NCBI GenBank assembly: GCA_963930645.1
Contig: OZ005654.1
Coordinates: 270,794,282-270,858,281, forward strand
Direction: 5' to 3'
DNA: 64,000 bases
Source of the DNA: Salticus scenicus
Lineage: Eukaryota > Arthropoda > Arachnida > Araneae > Salticidae
Under the pieces are notes generated by a model, which ran no database searches, was not told where the DNA came from, and was given only the letters and a program-made list of their open reading frames with translations. Below, one piece after another: positions 21,087-32,161 of the stretch. The position numbers were made by a program, and so were the translations under genes. Numbering within the stretch: the stretch's first letter is position 1; each line of letters opens with the position of its first letter.

Positions 21087-22974
21087 TGTGTGTGTGTATA
21101 TTTAGGAACATCGCTTTGCAAAAGGAATAAAAACTAACCTCCAGCGGGTGCAAATTTTTTATATCAGAATTTTCCAAAAGAACTCGTCATAATACCTCTA
21201 AAATGAATGATCAAACGTGCATCAGTGATAACTTAAAACAAATTTATCGATTTTTTGTTTTATTTATTTCAACAAAGCTAACTTTCATTTTATTAAAAAA
21301 AAAAAAAAAAAAAAAAAAAACTGTTTATGATAATATTATTAACTATTCTGTCAATCGAAAGAAGTATGAATTTGTAAATATTTTCAAAAATTAATTTAAT
21401 TATTAACATTATCACAATAAGAATATGTAGTGTTATTATTATCATCATACATTATTATCACAACGATGAAACAATTTTCATAACGTGAAATATGATTAAA
21501 CTGTTTTACCTCTTAACTATCATGTTCGGGAAAAAAAAAAGTTTCGAAATTGTGTTTATTAATTTCTTCATTGTAGGATTTATTATGTTATTTGAAAAAA
21601 AAAAAAAAAAAAAAAAAGTCATTTTTATGAGTAATACAAGAAACCAATGCTCTTAAATATTATTAAATTTCTTTATACATTTTTATTTTACTGAAATAAT
21701 TCACAAAAACACCTTTCTTATACTCTTAAATGTCTTACTGTCATTTGTTACAAAAAGTTTGATGCAGTAAATGCCATAAATAGAAAAAAAAAAAAAAAAA
21801 AAAAAAAAAGAAGAAGAAGAAGAAGAAGAAGAATTGGTGAAAATCTAATTCTATTTCAGAGACTTTTTCGAAAGTATATGAAAGTATATTTAAATATTCA
21901 AATTTTTTGCTATTGTAGAATATCTTTTAAAAATAATTTTTTCTAATGTAATAGCAAGTGAAATGTAAATAAAATGTTATTATTTTGCTGCTTTTTTAAA
22001 AAATCAATATTTTCTAATTTGTTCCATTATAAAAAAAAAAAAAAAAGAAATAAATAAAAAAGAAATAAAAGAAAGTAAAAAGAAATGTGTCATTTTATTC
22101 TATTAGCAAGAAGGAAGGAAAAAAAAAAACTTAATTAATAAAAATGGAAACCAGCAAAAAATCTGTCATCAGTAAGGAAAAAGCATTTTTGATTTTACAT
22201 GGAAAGAAAAGGGAAAACTACTTCAAGTACTTAAATGATAAAAATTTTCATTTTTAAAGAAAAAAAGAAAAAAAATGCAGTACCAAAGAAGTGTTAAAGA
22301 ATTATTGAAATTCCTAGTAACAACTACCGAAGAAAAAAAAAATAATAATGAAGTGCAATAAAAAAAATTATAAAACTTAAAAGGCAGACAAAATAAAATC
22401 TCCATATATATGTATATATATATTTTTCATTAATGTATCTGAAGGAAAAACTTTGTGCGGAGTTGTACATTTAAAAAGCATTGGAGGAACAATAATAATA
22501 ATAATAATAATAAATAAAATAAAATAAAAATAAATAAATAAAAAAGCATGGGGGGAAGTACAAGTGTTAGAATAATAAATGAAGCCAGAATGTTTAAAAA
22601 AAGATTAGGTACGGTAAAAGAGGTCATCTATTAAAATAAAGTAAAAAGAAGATGACATGATCTAAAATAATATTATCACGATTGTAAGTACATAAAAAAA
22701 AAAAAATTATGGTGAACACACTGCATTATCAAAATCTACTAATCATATTGCATTATTAAAAACTGAAAGAGATCCAAGAAAAAATTCCCCCATAATAACT
22801 TTTATTAAATTTACTTAAATCTGTATACGAGAGTAAAATTATTTAAAAAATAATATGAAAATAATAAACCTGCATTGTAAAAAAAAAAAAAAAAAAAACA
22901 GATAAGAATTACACAGAAAAAATTAAATTGAAGAAAAATAAAGAATTTTTAACACTTTATAACAAGGTTGAAAA
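21087..22974. other. AT-rich DNA with dense homopolymers
   Basis: A runs at about 21296-21320, 21595-21617, 21782-21808 (then AAG repeats to about 21831), 22031-22046 and 22879-22898, and an AAT run near 22492-22512. No gene or element is recognisable. Confidence 0.5.
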
Positions 22975-23700
22975 GTGTTAAGAATTTCAGTGTGTCTGTC
23001 TGTCTATCTGTCCGTCTGTCTGTCCGAGCTCTAACTCTCGCAAATATTCATGGAATTTATTGAAATTTATATGTGTTATTTATGTTCACTATCGGATGTT
23101 TCCTATTGAAAATAGAGTGAATACCTCAATTATTTTGTGTACAGGCACACCCGAAATAATTCCAAACCATTACATTCCATGGGAGGTATTTCTACAAACC
23201 ATATTTTAATGCCTTTACTTTACTCAAATCTTAATACAATTGAAAAATGTTATTCATATTCACTGTTGGATTTTGTTTTTCTTTAAATAGAAAATGGAGT
23301 AAATATCACCACTGGTTTGTGTACAGGCACACCCGAAAGTATTCCAAACCATTGCATTCCATGAGAGGTATTTCTCCAAACCATATTTTAATGCCTTTAC
23401 TTTACTCAAATTTTAATAAAATTGAAAGATGTTATTCATATTCAATATTGGATTTTTTTTTTTTTTTTTTTAATAGAAAATGGAGTAAATATCACCACTG
23501 GTTTCTGCATAGGGACACCCGAAAGTATTCCAAACCATTGCGTTCTATGAGAGACATTTCCATAAACGAAATTTAATAACTTTACTTGCACAAATCTTAA
23601 TGAAATTGAAATATGTTATTCATATGCATAAAAAAATGCTTTCTATAGAATATAGTATGATTAGCATTAAGATTGACAGGGCCATGAAAAACTAATCTGT
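22975..23700 (+). repeat. R1 dispersed repeat, copy a (with ~180-bp tandem units)
   Basis: After a GTCTGTCTGTCTATCTGTCC microsatellite, units start at TGTTATT near 23073, 23249, 23430 and 23614 (spacing 176, 181, 184). Each has AGAAAATGGAGTAAATATCA, then GTGTACAGGCACACCCGAAA, then CCAAACCATTGCATTCCATG. The end carries the family signature AATGCTTTCTATAGAATATAGTATG followed by ACAGGGCC. Confidence 0.85.
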
Positions 23701-24200
23701 TACATTAAGGGCTATTATTGGAAATTTGCTGGAATTGCATTTTTGTATACATTAAACATTTTAAACACTTTCTAACAATTTTTAAGTATGAATATGAATT
23801 GAATTTGTTTATTTGTCTGTCAGACTGTCCATCTGTCTATTTGTCCACCTACCCGCCACGAGCGTCCGTAATTATTTTCAGATTTTTTTTAAAATCATAT
23901 ATGTTATTCAAGTTCACTATGGAATGTTCCCTATTTAGAATGGCATTAATAGGTCCTATAAAACTTGCTTGTGTGCAGGGAGACACACACACACACACAC
24001 CAAAAAATAAAAAAAAAGCATTGTGTTTTAGATTAGATTTTTTTATACATCACATTTAAATAACTTTCTACAGCAAAAATCATAAAGAAATTGACATTTA
24101 TTGTTAATATGCTAAAGTAATATTTTGTGTAGAATATGATATGCTTAACCTTCAGATTTACAGGGCTACACTACACTAAAATATTCAGATAAATTAAGGG
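23701..24200 (+). repeat. R1 dispersed repeat, copy b
   Basis: Follows copy a directly. It has its own TCTGTCAGACTGTCCATCTG microsatellite, one GTGTGCAGGGAGACAC body block, a short (CA)n, and the closing signature TTTTGTGTAGAATATGATATG, then TTTACAGGGCTACAC. The opening text (AACATTTTAAACACTTT) parallels the start of copy a, so the two form a tandem pair. Confidence 0.75.
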
Positions 24201-24906
24201 CTGCATTTCCGTTTGTATAAAGAGCATTTTTAACACTTTATGACAAGGTTTGAGAATGATTATGAATTCAATTAGTCTATTTGTATGCCTTTCAGTCCTT
24301 CTGTCTGTCCTTTATGTGATAACGTAGGCAAAGAAGATTGAAAGTTATACAATACAACAAGTACGTACAGTCGGAAAGTGTTAATAAGCAATGAGTATCG
24401 CATGATTTTACGTACTTAAACTACTTTTAAATTTTTAAAACGTAATAACAAAAGCAAACAAACTGTCTGTAATATTAAAAAAAACTCCATTAATTCCCCC
24501 CCCCCCAATCAGATAATACCTTTTGGCCTTCAACTACACTCTAAAGAGGTAATATAATAAATTACAATTGCAGAAATGAAAATAAATTGTTTTCAGACTT
24601 TAATACGTAATAGTAAGATAAAGTTTCTTTTAATATTAACTGAATCCTTAACCACACTAAAATATTTTTTCAGTAAATTAATATCATTTGGCCCCCTAAC
24701 ACCCGCTAAACCAAGTAATACGAGGAGTAATATGAAAAATTAAAAATTAAAGCACGGAAAATACGGATTTTTCTTTATTGCTTTCAGATTCTTATTATGT
24801 AATAGTGAGAAAGAGATTTCGCATTATGTAATACTCTACTAAAATACTTTTTATTTCTTTGAATTAATAACTTTCGTCCGTCTGCACATCCTTACAGATA
24901 TTATAC

Positions 24907-24939
<33 letters not shown>

Positions 24940-25132
24940 AAAATAAGGACTTTATTATTATTATTATTATTTATTTCAGTTTTTAATATATATTATCGAG
25001 AAAAAAAAATATATATATATATTATATTCCACTAATGCACACACACACACATATATATATATATATTAAAACTTATACAAAATTACCGAAAAAAAAAAAG
25101 GTAGAGAATGGTCAAACTTATATCTATATATA
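24201..25132. other. AT-rich DNA with microsatellites
   Basis: 24236-24330 looks like the beginning of a third, truncated R1 unit (TTTTTAACACTTTATGACAAGG, then CTTTCAGTCCTTCTGTCTGTCC). The remainder is AT-rich with A31 at about 24908-24938, ATT repeats and CA/TA runs near 25038-25066. Confidence 0.45.
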
Positions 25133-26006
25133 CACTGGCATTCAAAATCAAAAGAACAACCTGCTTTCCCATTCTCTTCTTTCGCGTATAACGTTTAAAC
25201 AAATAAACATATGAATGCAAAATTTGGATGGCATGTTCGTTATCATATCATTAATGGTATTTTATATAATTTTAGCATAAGTAATGATTTTTAAATTAAT
25301 GATTATTTAATTTATCTCAAAAGTAAATTTTGAAAAAAATGAAACAATTCAACAATTTTAGCAAAGAAAACTTAATGAAAAATGGTGTTAAGGATGCGTT
25401 ACGCATAGATGAAGACGCACACGCTTTCAAATGTTAAAATAAATCCCAATTTTTTTCTTTCTGTATTCACTTTTTTTTTTAGTTTTATAATGGAATTTTT
25501 GAAAAAGTATAATTACTAATTTATAACCTATGAACATCACCAGTGTAATAAAAATCTCGATAAATATTTTTATATGAACGTTTTGTACAATTTTCATGTT
25601 GAAATGTTCGTTTTTTAAAAGGTTATTCACATGTGAAAAAAAATAAAGAAGAAACTGAAAAGTGAATACAGAATGAAAAATTCAAATTCAGTTTTAAATC
25701 TAACACATGAATGCATGTACATCTTCACCTATCTATATTGCATCCTTATGATAATTTTTTATTAAGCTTTCTTTTCTAAATTTGTTGAAAATTTTCATTT
25801 TTTCCAACTCATGAAAAAAATTAAATAATTATTAGTTAAAAAATTATTACTTACGTTAAAATTATTATAAAATTCGATTAATGATATGATTATGAACATG
25901 CCATCAAAATTTCATATTTCTGTGTTTATTTTTTTTAAAATTACGAGCAAAAGAAAAAAAAAAAAAACGAGAAAACAGGTTATTGCTTTAATTTTGTACA
26001 CCAATA
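25133..26006. mobile_element. 874-bp palindromic Tc1/mariner-type foldback element
   Basis: TA flanks both ends (25131-25132 and 26007-26008). The left end starts CACTGGCATTCAAAATCAAA; the right end in reverse complement is TATTGGTGTACAAAATTAAA. The arms stay alignable inward: GATGGCATGTTC, ATCATATCATTAATGG, GTAAGTAATGATTTTT, then AAGGATGCGTTACGCATAGA paired with AAGGATGCAATATAGATAGG, and CTGTATTCACTTTT paired with AAAAGTGAATACAG near the centre. Nearly the whole element can fold on itself. It has no transposase. Confidence 0.9.
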
Positions 26007-26008
26007 TA

Positions 26009-26371
26009 TTTCTTTTGTTCGATTAACATGCTTTTGTCCCCTACCAGTTTCAATAAGAAATACAAAAAAAAAATTAAAATTAGAAGAAAAAAGATGTACA
26101 TATATTTTTAATTACTTCTAGAGTTTCTAGAAAATATTGTCTTTAACATTAAAAAACATTTTTTATCAATAAATATGAATAAAAATACTTCTATCTCATT
26201 TCACCGAACAAGTTATTTTGTGCTTTTATTAGGATCTCGGTCGGCGGTGGGAAAAAGTCGAGAAATTAAAAATAAATAAATAAATAAATAAGTTAATTAA
26301 ATTAAATTACATTAGGTGTAAAATAGGTAGGCATAAAAACAACTTTTCCACACAATTACTAATTCAGTTGC

Positions 26372-26402
<31 letters not shown>

Positions 26403-26754
26403 TAAAGTGAAGAAAAGGAAGAAAAGCAAGAAAAGAAAAAAAAAAAGTGTATATGACCACAATAATGCACCTGATTTTTTAAAATCCCTAAAAACTATTT
26501 TCAATATAATACAAGTTTTAAATACACTATATTCGCTCCGCTTACCAGCCCACGGAGGGAGGTTTCACCCCGCTCCCCCGATTCCCTTCGCTCATTAACC
26601 CCTGCCATGAACCCCCCGCCTATTCTCAGCTTATTGAATAAAAATATTAATAATACATAACATAAGACAAAAGCAGAACAATGTTATAGAAATCCCCATA
26701 TTCAATGTTAAACTGAAATACGTATATTTTAATACCATTTTTACTTTCTCTTAT
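26009..26754. other. AT-rich DNA with microsatellites
   Basis: Contains AAAT repeats near 26269-26290, an A14 plus (TA)n block at 26371-26405, and a less AT-rich patch (26530-26620, GGAGGTTTCACCCCG then CCCCCCGCC). No gene. Confidence 0.4.
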
Positions 26755-27150
26755 CCATAAGGTAGAGAAAGTATTGTTTACGAATCAAATTTTCAAAATT
26801 GAATTTTTGTTTTATTTACACGTTTTGAGGTCCCTTGAATCCAAAAATCATGTTTCTAGCGGTTGGTCTGTGTGTGTGTCTGTCTCGTTCTCTCTGCATG
26901 TGTGTCTCTGTGTGTGTGTGTGTCTGTCTGCCTGTTATCAGCATATCTCAAAAACAAATTATAGCAAAAAGTCCAAACTTTGTATTCTAAATGTGTATTA
27001 TATAGGGATGCTACACTAAACTTTCTGTTGAGATCAAGAAAATGGTTCGTGTACCGGGACATCCAAGAGAATTCAAATACATTATGTCTATGGAGAAAAT
27101 TGCAGGTAAGTAGAGTTTAACATCTATAGACTGTACTAAACCAAATGAAA
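26755..27150 (+). repeat. R1 dispersed repeat, copy c
   Basis: Starts ATAAGGTAGAGAAAGTATTG, then ACACGTTTTGAGGTCCCTTG, ATCATGTTTCTAGCGGTTGG, a GT/CTGTC microsatellite, CATATCTCAAAAACAAATTATAGC, GTTCGTGTACCGGGACATCC, and GCAGGTAAGTAGAGTTTAAC. It matches copy h at 59870 almost block for block. A CAGGTAAGT in it looks like a splice donor but belongs to the repeat. Confidence 0.88.
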
Positions 27151-27574
27151 CGAATATATAAGTAGATAAGAAAGGAGAGTTCTGGCTCATGCGGGTGGTG
27201 CAAGGGTGCAAGGCGGAGCGAACGGAGCCGTGCGGATGCCGCACCATCCCCTGAGGGGTCTAGATGAGTTAGTATTGACCTTGAGACGCCCTCTGACTTA
27301 ATCGTGAAACGTGACGAGGGTGTTAATGAAGAAATTTAATTAAAAAATTAATGAGTGATTTTGTAAAAGGAGATGATGGTTTTAAAAAGAGATTTTTTAT
27401 GGAGTAGTGTGAAGGCTATTGTTTATGAGTAATGAATTATAAAAATTAAAAAAAGAGAAAAAAATTTAAAATTTAAAAAAATTTAAAAATTTAAAAATTG
27501 AGAAATAAATAGGAAATAAATAAAAAATATGAATTTAACAATGAAGTATATTGATGTGAATATATTATGAAAGA

Positions 27575-27720
27575 AATAGAGAAGTCTGACTGGGGTTCGA
27601 ACCCGATACCTTGCAGTAAAAAATATTTCAGCAGTTTTCGCGTATGTGTGAGCGATTTTTCTATTATATACCTGTACAAATCTTTTTAAATCTATGAATG
27701 CAATTATTCGAAAAGAATTC
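27575..27720 (-). mobile_element. tRNA-like SINE fragment, second family, copy 1
   Basis: On the minus strand CTGCAAGGTATCGGGTTCGAACCCC gives a perfect B-box (GGTTCGAACCC). The A-box region is decayed (AATCGCTCACACATACGCG). It shares TACAAATCTTTTTAAATCTA-GAATGC with the next copy. It cannot fold as a full tRNA, so it is a tRNA-derived repeat rather than a gene. Confidence 0.6.
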
Positions 27721-27879
27721 AATCGTTTAAATGACATTAATTAGAGAATAATAATTAAAAAAATATTAATTAAGGATTTCCTTGTAAAAGTTCACCATAT
27801 GTTTTATGAAAAAAAAAAAAAAAAAAAAAATGGCAATGTACATGAAAATTAAGTTAAAAGATGATTAAAATCTCAAATG

Positions 27880-28000
27880 TATAAGTGGTATTCGAACCCA
27901 GCGCCTGCTTGAAGTAAAGAAACAGTAGTTTGCAAGTACTTTAACCACTGTTCTTTAGAAATATGCATACGCAGATCTTTTTAAACTAAAGAATGCTGTA
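27880..28000 (-). mobile_element. tRNA-like SINE fragment, second family, copy 2
   Basis: On the minus strand CAGTGGTTAAAGTACTTGC (A-box-like) is followed by GGCGCTGGGTTCGAATACC (B-box). CAGATCTTTTTAAACTAAAGAATGC aligns with copy 1. It could instead be a decayed tRNA gene, but no acceptor stem pairs. Confidence 0.6.
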
Positions 28001-29601
28001 TAATTACTTGATTGATAAATATTCGTTTTAAAAATAGTTTTTCGTAAAGTTTCTTCATTTCAACCCAATTGTATATATTTTAATCTACCTCACAATAGAT
28101 AATATTTTAAATGGGAGATATTAGATAATTCTAATTATTGATTTTAAACAATTTTCAGCAAAAATAGTTTTTTACAATTAGTTAATTGTATTTAACAGTT
28201 TAAAATAAATTCTTTAAGTTTTTTCACGCCTAACTTTTTTCAACTTGTATCGTGTTGATCTAAAGTAAATAAAACAATAAAGTTTTTAGCTGACTACACC
28301 AATTTAATATAAAATTAAAAAGGATTCCCGCCAAGACATTTACTACTTCTGTGCTAACTTGTTTTCAAAAGATGGTTTTACAATAGCTGAAGAATTTTTC
28401 CCCTAGGTTTCTCTAGCTGACATTGGGCGATACAGGAACGGACAAGCGGAGGGGGAGGCTTTTGTATCTGCTATTCAAACAATGTTACTTTTTTGGCAAA
28501 ACACATCGGTTTTCTTATAGAAGTTTTAATTCTTTTTATTTCAAGTCTTATATTATACTTCAAATCCTCCAACACTCAAAAAATATCAGTTCATTGAATT
28601 CATTTAACTAAGTAATACAAACTTTCCTTTAATATTATTTGACCGTACTTGAAAATTTTTCTTTCACACACAATAAATTCTCTCACACTCTTTAAAAGTA
28701 TACAAGTTTTCAAACATAGAGATTATTAGAAATTTACATTTATTCGTTTTAAACGCGATCTGCCTGACACTTCCCGAAAATTTTTTGTAATTCATTCCCA
28801 TCATTAATTATTTTAACCTATATTTCCTAAGAAATATTCAACAATCTGTCTCAAAATAAAGAGTTTTCACTACTTTGCCACACTTTAACATAGCGAAATA
28901 CGCCACCCTTTAAGCTATCTTTTACTCAGTTTTTCTTTACAAAGTTTGTAAATAATGAAAGTAACTTTGAAAAAATTCAGAGTTGAAAAAATATTAATAT
29001 ATGATTTTAAAAATACATTCATGTTCACGGATGTATACTTAGACTTTACATATGTATTTAAACATAGTTAAAAAATATTTTGACCAAGTATTGTAGATTA
29101 CAAACATATAATTATAAACTGAAAAGTTTTCGCACAAATTATTTTACTTGACGTAAATTTAACTATCATTTTTAACAAAAATACCAATAAATTACACTCC
29201 TTATAGACTACTATTCATCAACTTACATATATTTTCCTCACCTTTATTAACTTTTATAGTCTAATAATTTTTATACACTTCCCTGATTCTTCACATTATT
29301 TTAGAGTAAACCTGTACAATTTAGTGATAAATATGTAAATATGAAAACATTTTAACATAAATTTGGCTTGATTTAAAACAATTGAGTAATATTTTCGAAT
29401 ATATATTACAAGATTTAGAATGTATTTGGTAGAGTTTAAAATATATTTGGTGATTAATTCAGATTTGGCGAGATACATACAGTATAAATGAGGAGCGAAC
29501 AAAAATATCACCACTTACTAGCTTATTTTCACGGAGTGAAGACGTCTGTTTTTTAACCTGAATTCAGGGAAGCATATTGATAGTTTAAATTGGGTCAAGA
29601 G
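28001..29601. other. Upstream region of the zinc-finger cluster
   Basis: AT-rich with no open frame of note. It contains whatever promoter serves the first zinc-finger gene; I could not identify a TATA or initiator element confidently among the many AT runs. Confidence 0.4.
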
Positions 29602-30639
29602 ATGGATCTATCTGCGGAGACACCTATTTCAAATCAACAAACCGCTATATCACAAATCGATGACAAGAAGTTATCAAACCTTCCGATATGTCCAACTTGT
29701 AATAAAACTTTTTCTAAAAAGTCTAATTTAACTCGGCATGCAATGATTCATTCGGGTGTGAAGCCTTTTATTTGAAATGTATGTCAAAAATCATTTAGTA
29801 GACCCGACGATTTGAAGAAACATTTAATAATTCATGAAAAGATTCCTACAGAATATGGATGCGAACAATGTAGTGAAAGCTTTAATCGCAAGTATGAATT
29901 ACTGAATCATATTAGAAAAAATCACAAAAAGACTTTATCTATGCATGTTTGTGATGTATGTAGTGAAATCTTCAGATGGAAATATGAGTTATTGAAACAC
30001 ATGAGAAAAAACCATCAAAAGCCTCCACCACAACATGAGTTGCCAGATTCCATAAGAAAAAATCATCGAAAGTCTTCACCGCAACATTTTTGTGAAAAAT
30101 GCAGTGAAGTATTTAAATATAAAAAAGATTTGCGTCATCATACTTTAGACAAACATCGATCTCCTTTAGTACAGGTGCAAATAACAAATTCTTCTGATCA
30201 AGATTTACTTAGGGAAAAAACTAAACATTTTAAAAGACAAAACGCTCTCAATGTGTTTACAACCACTACCTTTGACAATAAAAACAATGATATAGATTTA
30301 TTGTCATTTTTTAATAATTTAAAAACTGATATTTTAAATGAACTGAACTTTCAATTAAATGAGAAAATAGCACTGAAATGGCATACAATTGTTAAAGTTA
30401 AACTTACCCGTACTGTGCAAGAAGGGCCTCAGGAATTTTTTTCTCCCTTTTTTCGATCAAATACTTTTACATCCTTTTCATCAATAAGTACTGATAATGA
30501 TCTTGAAAAAGCTTTTGCCAAGATGATAAAGAGTTTTGAAGAATTTAATGAACAAGGATCAGACTGGACTTTAGAAGAAATTATCGAATTAGAACTTCAT
30601 ATGGCTAAATTCACCCCCTTTTCTTCGTCAAAAAACTAG
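29602..30639 (+). pseudogene. C2H2 zinc-finger gene 1, interrupted by an in-frame TGA
   Basis: Predicted nuclear nucleic-acid-binding protein, continuous in one frame except for TGA at 29773-29775. The ATG at 29602 aligns with the start of gene 2 (both begin MD, then DDKKLSN or EDEKLSK before finger 1). Finger 1 (CPTCNKTFSKKSNLTRHAMIH) is intact. The TGA sits at the first zinc-binding Cys of finger 2, where TGT or TGC is expected (KPFI-stop-NVCQKSF). Two good fingers follow, then a degenerate one that has lost its Cys pair (HELPDSIRKNH), then a last finger (CEKCSEVFKYKKDL). The C-terminal ~120 residues carry DIDLLSFFNNL, ALKWHTIVKVKL, FFRS and KSFEEF, a domain also seen at 33103-33426. It may be a pseudogene, a readthrough case or a sequencing error. 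No introns are apparent. Confidence 0.85.
29773..29775 (+). other. In-frame TGA at a zinc-ligand Cys codon
   Basis: The frame on both sides is open and homologous to gene 2, whose equivalent residues are NICYVCEKGF. A one-base change of TGT or TGC to TGA explains it fully. Confidence 0.9.
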
Positions 30640-30913
30640 AATTTCCAGTAAGATTTAATTATTATAGTATCATATAAGACAAAATTTGGCTAAATTTCTA
30701 CTAATATTGGCGATAGTTATAAAAATTTGACATGAAATTAGAAAATTTGGCGTAAATTCTTAAGTAAAACTGATGAACGAAGAAAAAATTTGAATTAGTT
30801 GCAATCTTTTCTCACTGTAGAGTTGTCTAAGTTCTCATACTTAGTAGTTTTAAACATTTTTAAAGTCTTACTTTTAGAGTGATTTTTTATACTTTGCTAA
30901 ACTGAAGCACAAA
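30640..30913. other. Intergenic spacer between zinc-finger genes
   Basis: 274 bp, AT-rich, and must hold the end of gene 1 and any separate promoter for gene 2. No AATAAA was seen directly after the gene 1 stop. The start of gene 2 has the favourable context CACAAAATGG. Confidence 0.5.
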
Positions 30914-32161
30914 ATGGATAATACTTTAGCGTCTGAGGAGACTCACGTTTCTGTTCAACAACCCCCTTCATCAAGTTTTGAGGATGAGAAGTTATCTAAA
31001 CTTTTTATTTGTCTAACTTGTAATAAGTCATTTTTTAAAAAATCCTATCATACTAGGCATGTGAAGGTTCACAATGACATTAAACCTAATATTTGTTACG
31101 TGTGTGAGAAAGGATTTGTTACTTTACATCGTTTAAAAAGACATATGGAAACCCATAGAAAAATTTCCATAAGATACAAATGTGAATATTGTATTGAAAA
31201 TTTCAATCGCAAGTGTGATTTATCGAAACATAAGAGATTATTTCATCAAAAAGTCTTACTTAAACATCTATGTATTATTTGTAAAGATGCTTTTAAACAC
31301 AAGTATGAATTAGAAAAACACAAGAGGGTGCATTATCGTAAACCTGAGTATCTATGTGAGGAATGTTCTATAGCCTTTTCAACTAAACATGCTTTTTCAA
31401 ACCATAAGCGTAAAAGTCATAAAAAGACTTTACATACATACTGTTGCGACAAATGTACTGATACTTTTTCAAATAAACGACATTTTTTAAAACATAAGAG
31501 AAATATGCATAAAAAATCTTCAATGCAAACTAGATGTGATGAATGCAGTGAAAATTTTCAGTGTAAGTATGAGTTATTGCAACATAAGAGAAAGAATCAT
31601 CTTAAAGACTTTAACATACGTAGAAATTGCAATGAACGAAGTACTAACAATGAATTACCAACAGTTAATAAGGACAGTGAGAATCTGGACTTGTTAAATT
31701 TTTTGGATAATTTTCACACTGAATGTATAAATGATGTTTTTGACTTACCTTCCAACAACTTTCAGAATGAAAATATAGACTTAGACTTCAAAAATTTTTT
31801 GAACAATTCGAATGTAGAATATACAAGTGAAAATAATGTTGACAACTTATCTACCAAAGTTGAAAATAAGGACTTAAATAATTTTAACCTGATACAAACT
31901 GATTTACCTCTAGTAAACTGTGACAATGAAAGTCTGAACTTGTTAACTTTTTTGAATAACTTTAATCCCAAATGCTTGAATGATTTTTCTGCTAACAACA
32001 AAAATATGAATTCGGATAATTTTTGTGCGAAGGAAAATGAGTTAGTGACAGATAACTTTAACGATGAAAATCTAGACTTGCTAAATTTTTTGAATAACTT
32101 CACTAAGTCATATACAAGCATGCGTGTATGTATACGTGCATATATTGTAAAAAATATTTAA
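30914..32161 (+). CDS. C2H2 zinc-finger protein, 415 codons (gene 2)
   Basis: Predicted nuclear protein with seven C2H2 fingers between residues ~33 and ~229 (first CLTCNKSFFKKSYHTRHVKVH, last CDECSENFQCKYELLQHKRKNH), most with C-x2-C-x12-H-x3/4-H spacing. An acidic, Asn-rich tail follows (~230-415). Four imperfect copies of a short motif of the type LDLLNFLNNF occur in the tail: LDLLNFLDNF, LDFKNFLNNS, LNLLTFLNNF and LDLLNFLNNF, usually followed by a block like ECIND. Gene 1 has the same motif once. The last ~19 residues (TKSYTSMRVCIRAYIVKNI) are encoded by one arm and the spacer of a hairpin sequence and do not fit the motif pattern. The inverted copy at 34650-34814 continues instead as NAECMNDIPTI-stop, probably the original end. 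The ~110-residue domain of gene 1 is missing. Targets are unknown. Confidence 0.85.
   Translation: MDNTLASEETHVSVQQPPSSSFEDEKLSKLFICLTCNKSFFKKSYHTRHVKVHNDIKPNICYVCEKGFVTLHRLKRHMETHRKISIRYKCEYCIENFNRKCDLSKHKRLFHQKVLLKHLCIICKDAFKHKYELEKHKRVHYRKPEYLCEECSIAFSTKHAFSNHKRKSHKKTLHTYCCDKCTDTFSNKRHFLKHKRNMHKKSSMQTRCDECSENFQCKYELLQHKRKNHLKDFNIRRNCNERSTNNELPTVNKDSENLDLLNFLDNFHTECINDVFDLPSNNFQNENIDLDFKNFLNNSNVEYTSENNVDNLSTKVENKDLNNFNLIQTDLPLVNCDNESLNLLTFLNNFNPKCLNDFSANNKNMNSDNFCAKENELVTDNFNDENLDLLNFLNNFTKSYTSMRVCIRAYIVKNI

Noticed and set aside
27100..27112. Splice donor CAGGTAAGT
   Set aside because: The same bases occur at the same place in R1 copy h (60183), so it is part of the repeat.
27591..27607. 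tRNA gene suggested by GGTTCGAACCC
   Set aside because: No matching acceptor stem, D-arm or anticodon stem can be folded around it; a diverged sister copy lies nearby, as expected for a SINE.
29773..29775. Selenocysteine as the preferred explanation of the TGA
   Set aside because: Selenocysteine at a zinc-finger ligand would be exceptional and no SECIS-like hairpin was identified by eye; nonsense mutation or read error is simpler.
31762..32121. 119-codon open frame on the minus strand opposite gene 2
   Set aside because: It is the shadow of the repeated acidic tail of gene 2 and has no independent motif.
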